This document shows positions 61,256 through 64,000 of a stretch of DNA of 64,000 nt, piece after piece. The DNA lies in contig NZ_SDPV01000002.1 in NCBI RefSeq assembly GCF_004135625.1, positions 1,240,001 through 1,304,000 on the forward strand, given 5' to 3'. Every line of letters begins with the position of its first letter. The stretch's first letter is position 1. Both the position numbers and the translations under genes were made by a program. Below the pieces are notes generated by a model. It saw only the letters and a list, made by a program, of their open reading frames with translations, was not told the DNA's origin and did no database searches. This DNA comes from Pelagerythrobacter rhizovicinus. GTDB lineage: Bacteria > Pseudomonadota > Alphaproteobacteria > Sphingomonadales > Sphingomonadaceae.

Positions 61256-63307
61256 TCACTCTCCGGCGAGTTCCTTCGCCAGCGCGGGCGCGGGATAGAT
61301 CGTCTCGAGCGCTTCCTGCACTGCCGCGGTCGAGACCGCCACGGTGCGATTGAGGGTGCCATCGTAGCCGTAGTTGCCACCGAGCGAGTGGATATTGCCG
61401 TCGAATGCGGTTCCGATCACCGTGCCGGCCTTGTCGATCACCGGACTGCCCGAGTTGCCGCCGATGATGTCGTTGGTGGTCACGAAATCGTAAGTCGTGT
61501 TCTTGTCGATCCGTGCCTCGTTCGCCGCGAAGGCGGGCGCAAGGTCGAACGGCGGGTTGCCGGTCGCGCGCTCGAACGTGCCGCCCATGGTCGTGCGGAT
61601 CGGCACTTCGTTCCCGCGCTCGGTCCAGCCCTTCACCTGGCCGTAGCTGATGCGCAGCGTGAACGTCGCGTCGGGATAGAGCGTATCGCCATAGGCGGCG
61701 AAGCGCGCGTCGGCGAGCTTGGCCCCGGCAGCGGCGAGCGGGCCCGAGTACTGCGCGTCGGACAGCGCCTTCAACTCGCGCTGGCGCGGCGCAAGCTTGA
61801 GCGCGTACTGGATCATCGGATCATCCGATGCTTCGATCGCGGCGAGGCCGTTTTCCCAGAGCTGCTGGCGGTACGCCGGATCGGCGAGCCGGGTGCCGCT
61901 CACCAGCCGCTCGGCAAGCTGTTCGGGGCTTTCCTTGCCGAGCAGCAGTTTGCTGTCGGGATCGTCCACGCCGAGATATTCGCGCGCCTTCGACAGGCTC
62001 CACTCCATCATCAGCTCGTCGACCCAGGGATAGACGGGGCGCTCGTCGAGCAGGCGCTTTTGTGTCAGCGGCAGCGCGCTATCGGTATAGCCGGGCAGGC
62101 GTTCGGCGTTGGGCTTGGCGCGTTCCTGCGCGGCGAAGACCAGCGTCTGCGCGTAGCCGTAGAGGTCGCCCGATGGCTGGGTGAAGCGCAGCGGCAAGTA
62201 GAGTGTGCGATAGGCGTCCATCGCATCCTCCACCGCGCCCCAGAGGTTGCCGATCTCCGCATTGTCCGCGCTTTTCGCCTTCAGCTCCTGTTCCGCTGCG
62301 GCAAGCTTGCCGGTGAATGCCGGATCGTTGAGCGCCTTCATACGCCCGATATAGACCTTGAGGCTGTTCTCCACGCCGAACAGCAGATCGAGCCCTTCGC
62401 GCGCCTTTTCCGGGCTCTCGTCCATCGCGCGGATCAGGCGGCCGCGCAATTCGGACATCGTCGCCACGGTAATCGGCAAGCGGACCTCGCGCTCGAATGC
62501 GAGCTGGCTTTGCGTGAACAGGCGGCTGGTCGAGCCGGGATTGCCGACGACGAAGGTGATCTCGCCTTCCTCCGGCGCGCGCGGGTTCCATTCCAGATGA
62601 TTGGGCGTCTCGACCGGCTTGCCGTCCTCGTAGGCGCGCAGGAACGAGGCATCGAGCGAATAGCGCGGGAAGTTGAAGTTGTCCGGATCGCCGCCGAACG
62701 TCGCCGCGCGGTCCTCGGGCGCCCAGGCAAGACGGACGTCCGAGTACTTGCGATAGGTGTAGAGCTTGTACTGCCCGCCGCCGAACAGCGTCACGACCTG
62801 GCAGCGCGTGGTCTCCTGATCGGTGCAGCCGGCGGATTCGAGTTCGGCGATCTTCGCGTCGCGCGCTTTGGTCAGCGCCTCGCCGGTCGATTCGCCGATG
62901 GCATCCATCACCTGCGCGGTGACGTCGGTGATCGCGGTGACGACTTCGGCTTGCTGGCCCGGGCAGGGCAGCTCGTCCTCCCGCCGCGAAGCGGTGAAAC
63001 CTTCATCGAGATAGTCCATCGCGTCAGTCGAGTTGTCGTAGAGGCAGCTCGCGACGCAGTGATGGTTGGTCAGGATCAGACCGTCGGGCGAGACGAAGCT
63101 GGCGGAGCAGCCGCCGGTCAACCGTACCGCCGAATTGCGGACGTGATCGAGCCAGACCTGATCTGGCGCCCAGCCATAGTTTTCGCGGACCTGTTCGGCG
63201 GGGAACCCGTCGAAGGTCCACATGCCTTCGTCTGCACTAGCCGGAGCGGCGGAAAGGGATATTGCGCCCAGCGAGGCGGCGGCGAGCAGGATAGTACGGC
63301 GGGTCAC
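61256..63307 (-). CDS. S46-family dipeptidyl-peptidase (DPP7/DPP11 type)
   Basis: Exported serine exopeptidase releasing dipeptides. The 683-residue protein has a signal peptide (MTRRTILLAAASLGAISLSA) and the chymotrypsin-like catalytic residues: His in DGLILTNHHCVAS (82/83) and Ser619 in IIGGNSGSPVID. The family's long helical cap domain lies between them. The GTG at 63307 is chosen because it gives the signal peptide and has an AGGGGAGA ribosome-binding site; the ATG at 63406 would add 33 residues unlike any signal. S46 enzymes let bacteria use peptides as nutrients. It is downstream of katG on the same strand. Confidence 0.92.
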   Translation of the reverse strand: MTRRTILLAAASLGAISLSAAPASADEGMWTFDGFPAEQVRENYGWAPDQVWLDHVRNSAVRLTGGCSASFVSPDGLILTNHHCVASCLYDNSTDAMDYLDEGFTASRREDELPCPGQQAEVVTAITDVTAQVMDAIGESTGEALTKARDAKIAELESAGCTDQETTRCQVVTLFGGGQYKLYTYRKYSDVRLAWAPEDRAATFGGDPDNFNFPRYSLDASFLRAYEDGKPVETPNHLEWNPRAPEEGEITFVVGNPGSTSRLFTQSQLAFEREVRLPITVATMSELRGRLIRAMDESPEKAREGLDLLFGVENSLKVYIGRMKALNDPAFTGKLAAAEQELKAKSADNAEIGNLWGAVEDAMDAYRTLYLPLRFTQPSGDLYGYAQTLVFAAQERAKPNAERLPGYTDSALPLTQKRLLDERPVYPWVDELMMEWSLSKAREYLGVDDPDSKLLLGKESPEQLAERLVSGTRLADPAYRQQLWENGLAAIEASDDPMIQYALKLAPRQRELKALSDAQYSGPLAAAGAKLADARFAAYGDTLYPDATFTLRISYGQVKGWTERGNEVPIRTTMGGTFERATGNPPFDLAPAFAANEARIDKNTTYDFVTTNDIIGGNSGSPVIDKAGTVIGTAFDGNIHSLGGNYGYDGTLNRTVAVSTAAVQEALETIYPAPALAKELAGE

Positions 63308-63408
63308 GAACAGTCTCCCCTGTAGAACGACACTGGAGCGCTCTGTCCCCCTCGGCCTCGCGAAAGTCCAGCCCCTTCTCAGCGCCACGCGGTGACGCCC
63401 GGTCATGC

Positions 63409-63440
63409 AAAAAGAGCCCCCGGCACGCGGCCGAGGGCTC
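63409..63440 (-). terminator. Rho-independent terminator after katG
   Basis: On the minus strand GAGCCCTCGGCC and GCCGGGGGCTC form an 11-12 bp stem with a short loop and a TTTTTGCATG tail, 24 bases after the katG stop, ahead of the S46 peptidase gene. Confidence 0.88.
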
Positions 63441-63463
63441 CTTCGAAGGCATGCCTCAAGGGG

Positions 63464-64000
<537 letters not shown>

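Noticed and set aside
61388-63325. 645-residue plus-strand frame opposite the S46 peptidase gene
   Set aside because: Antisense shadow; the minus-strand frame shows the catalytic motifs of the S46 family and a signal peptide.

Overview
The window is a 64 kb stretch of a GC-rich alphaproteobacterial chromosome. Protein signatures point to Sphingomonadales, probably Erythrobacteraceae: a DUF4167 protein, a GapR/DUF2312 protein, an HWE-type histidine kinase, a bacterial Cdc48-like ATPase, and the scattered 'TTCGACA(A/G)GCTCAG' and 'CCCAGCGAAAGCTGGG' palindromes that I associate with sphingomonad genomes. The taxonomic call is inference from protein resemblance. The content is overwhelmingly core chromosomal. 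I see no prophage, transposase, CRISPR array, rRNA or tRNA gene.

Layout. 0-5 kb: rpoN (cut by the left edge), lptB, a small membrane protein, a pmbA/tldE-type gene and a BON-MscS channel. 5-13 kb: ppa, hisS, prfA-prmC, a DUF4167 protein, lnt and metK, with an operator-like palindrome before metK. 12.8-16.1 kb (minus): a CaiB-type CoA-transferase and a 3-oxoacid CoA-transferase whose A and B subunit genes are separated by a HAD-like lipoprotein. 16.1-19.9 kb: a leader with a strong terminator (candidate sRNA), a Cdc48-like AAA+ ATPase and a second MscS channel. 20-24 kb: an HWE/CHASE3 kinase downstream of polA. 24-31 kb: small lipoprotein and membrane proteins, a class A beta-lactamase-like serine hydrolase, a host-attachment-family protein, a DUF305/beta-propeller secreted protein, and an isoaspartyl methyltransferase fused to an erythromycin-esterase domain. 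31-35 kb: groEL and groES with a CIRCE operator, a MATE transporter and a lipoprotein cytochrome c. 35.6-47 kb: rplJ-rplL on the minus strand, a minus-strand accessory trio (repeat lipoprotein, XRE regulator, DUF2975 protein) and plus-strand rpoB-rpoC, so the usual rplJL-rpoBC arrangement is broken. 47-54 kb: a lipoprotein, gltX, pyk, a glycerophosphodiesterase, an ArsC-like protein, a monooxygenase-fold protein, ruvC and a yebC-family gene. 53.7-57.9 kb: an AAC(3)-I-like acetyltransferase, a YbjQ protein, an SDR, a GapR-like protein, ubiG and aspartokinase. 58-61 kb: a PilZ-HTH regulator beside a PAS-GGDEF protein, then purT. 61-64 kb: an S46 peptidase and the 3' end of katG.

How the genes fit together. 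Most clusters are housekeeping pairs (prfA-prmC, groES-groEL, rplJ-rplL, rpoB-rpoC). The most unusual regulatory unit is the PilZ-HTH gene at 58.06 kb next to a PAS-GGDEF gene whose signature is degenerate (GGESF). The PilZ part keeps both nucleotide-binding motifs, the spacer holds a perfect GTTATAC-N5-GTATAAC palindrome, and both upstream regions contain CtrA-like boxes. That makes it a candidate one-component c-di-GMP-responsive transcription unit. A second self-contained candidate is the DUF2975-XRE pair at 37.2-38.0 kb, with two identical 11-bp palindromes in its promoter region. Several families of palindromic intergenic repeats are spread through the window, including inside the groES-groEL and rpoB-rpoC intervals.
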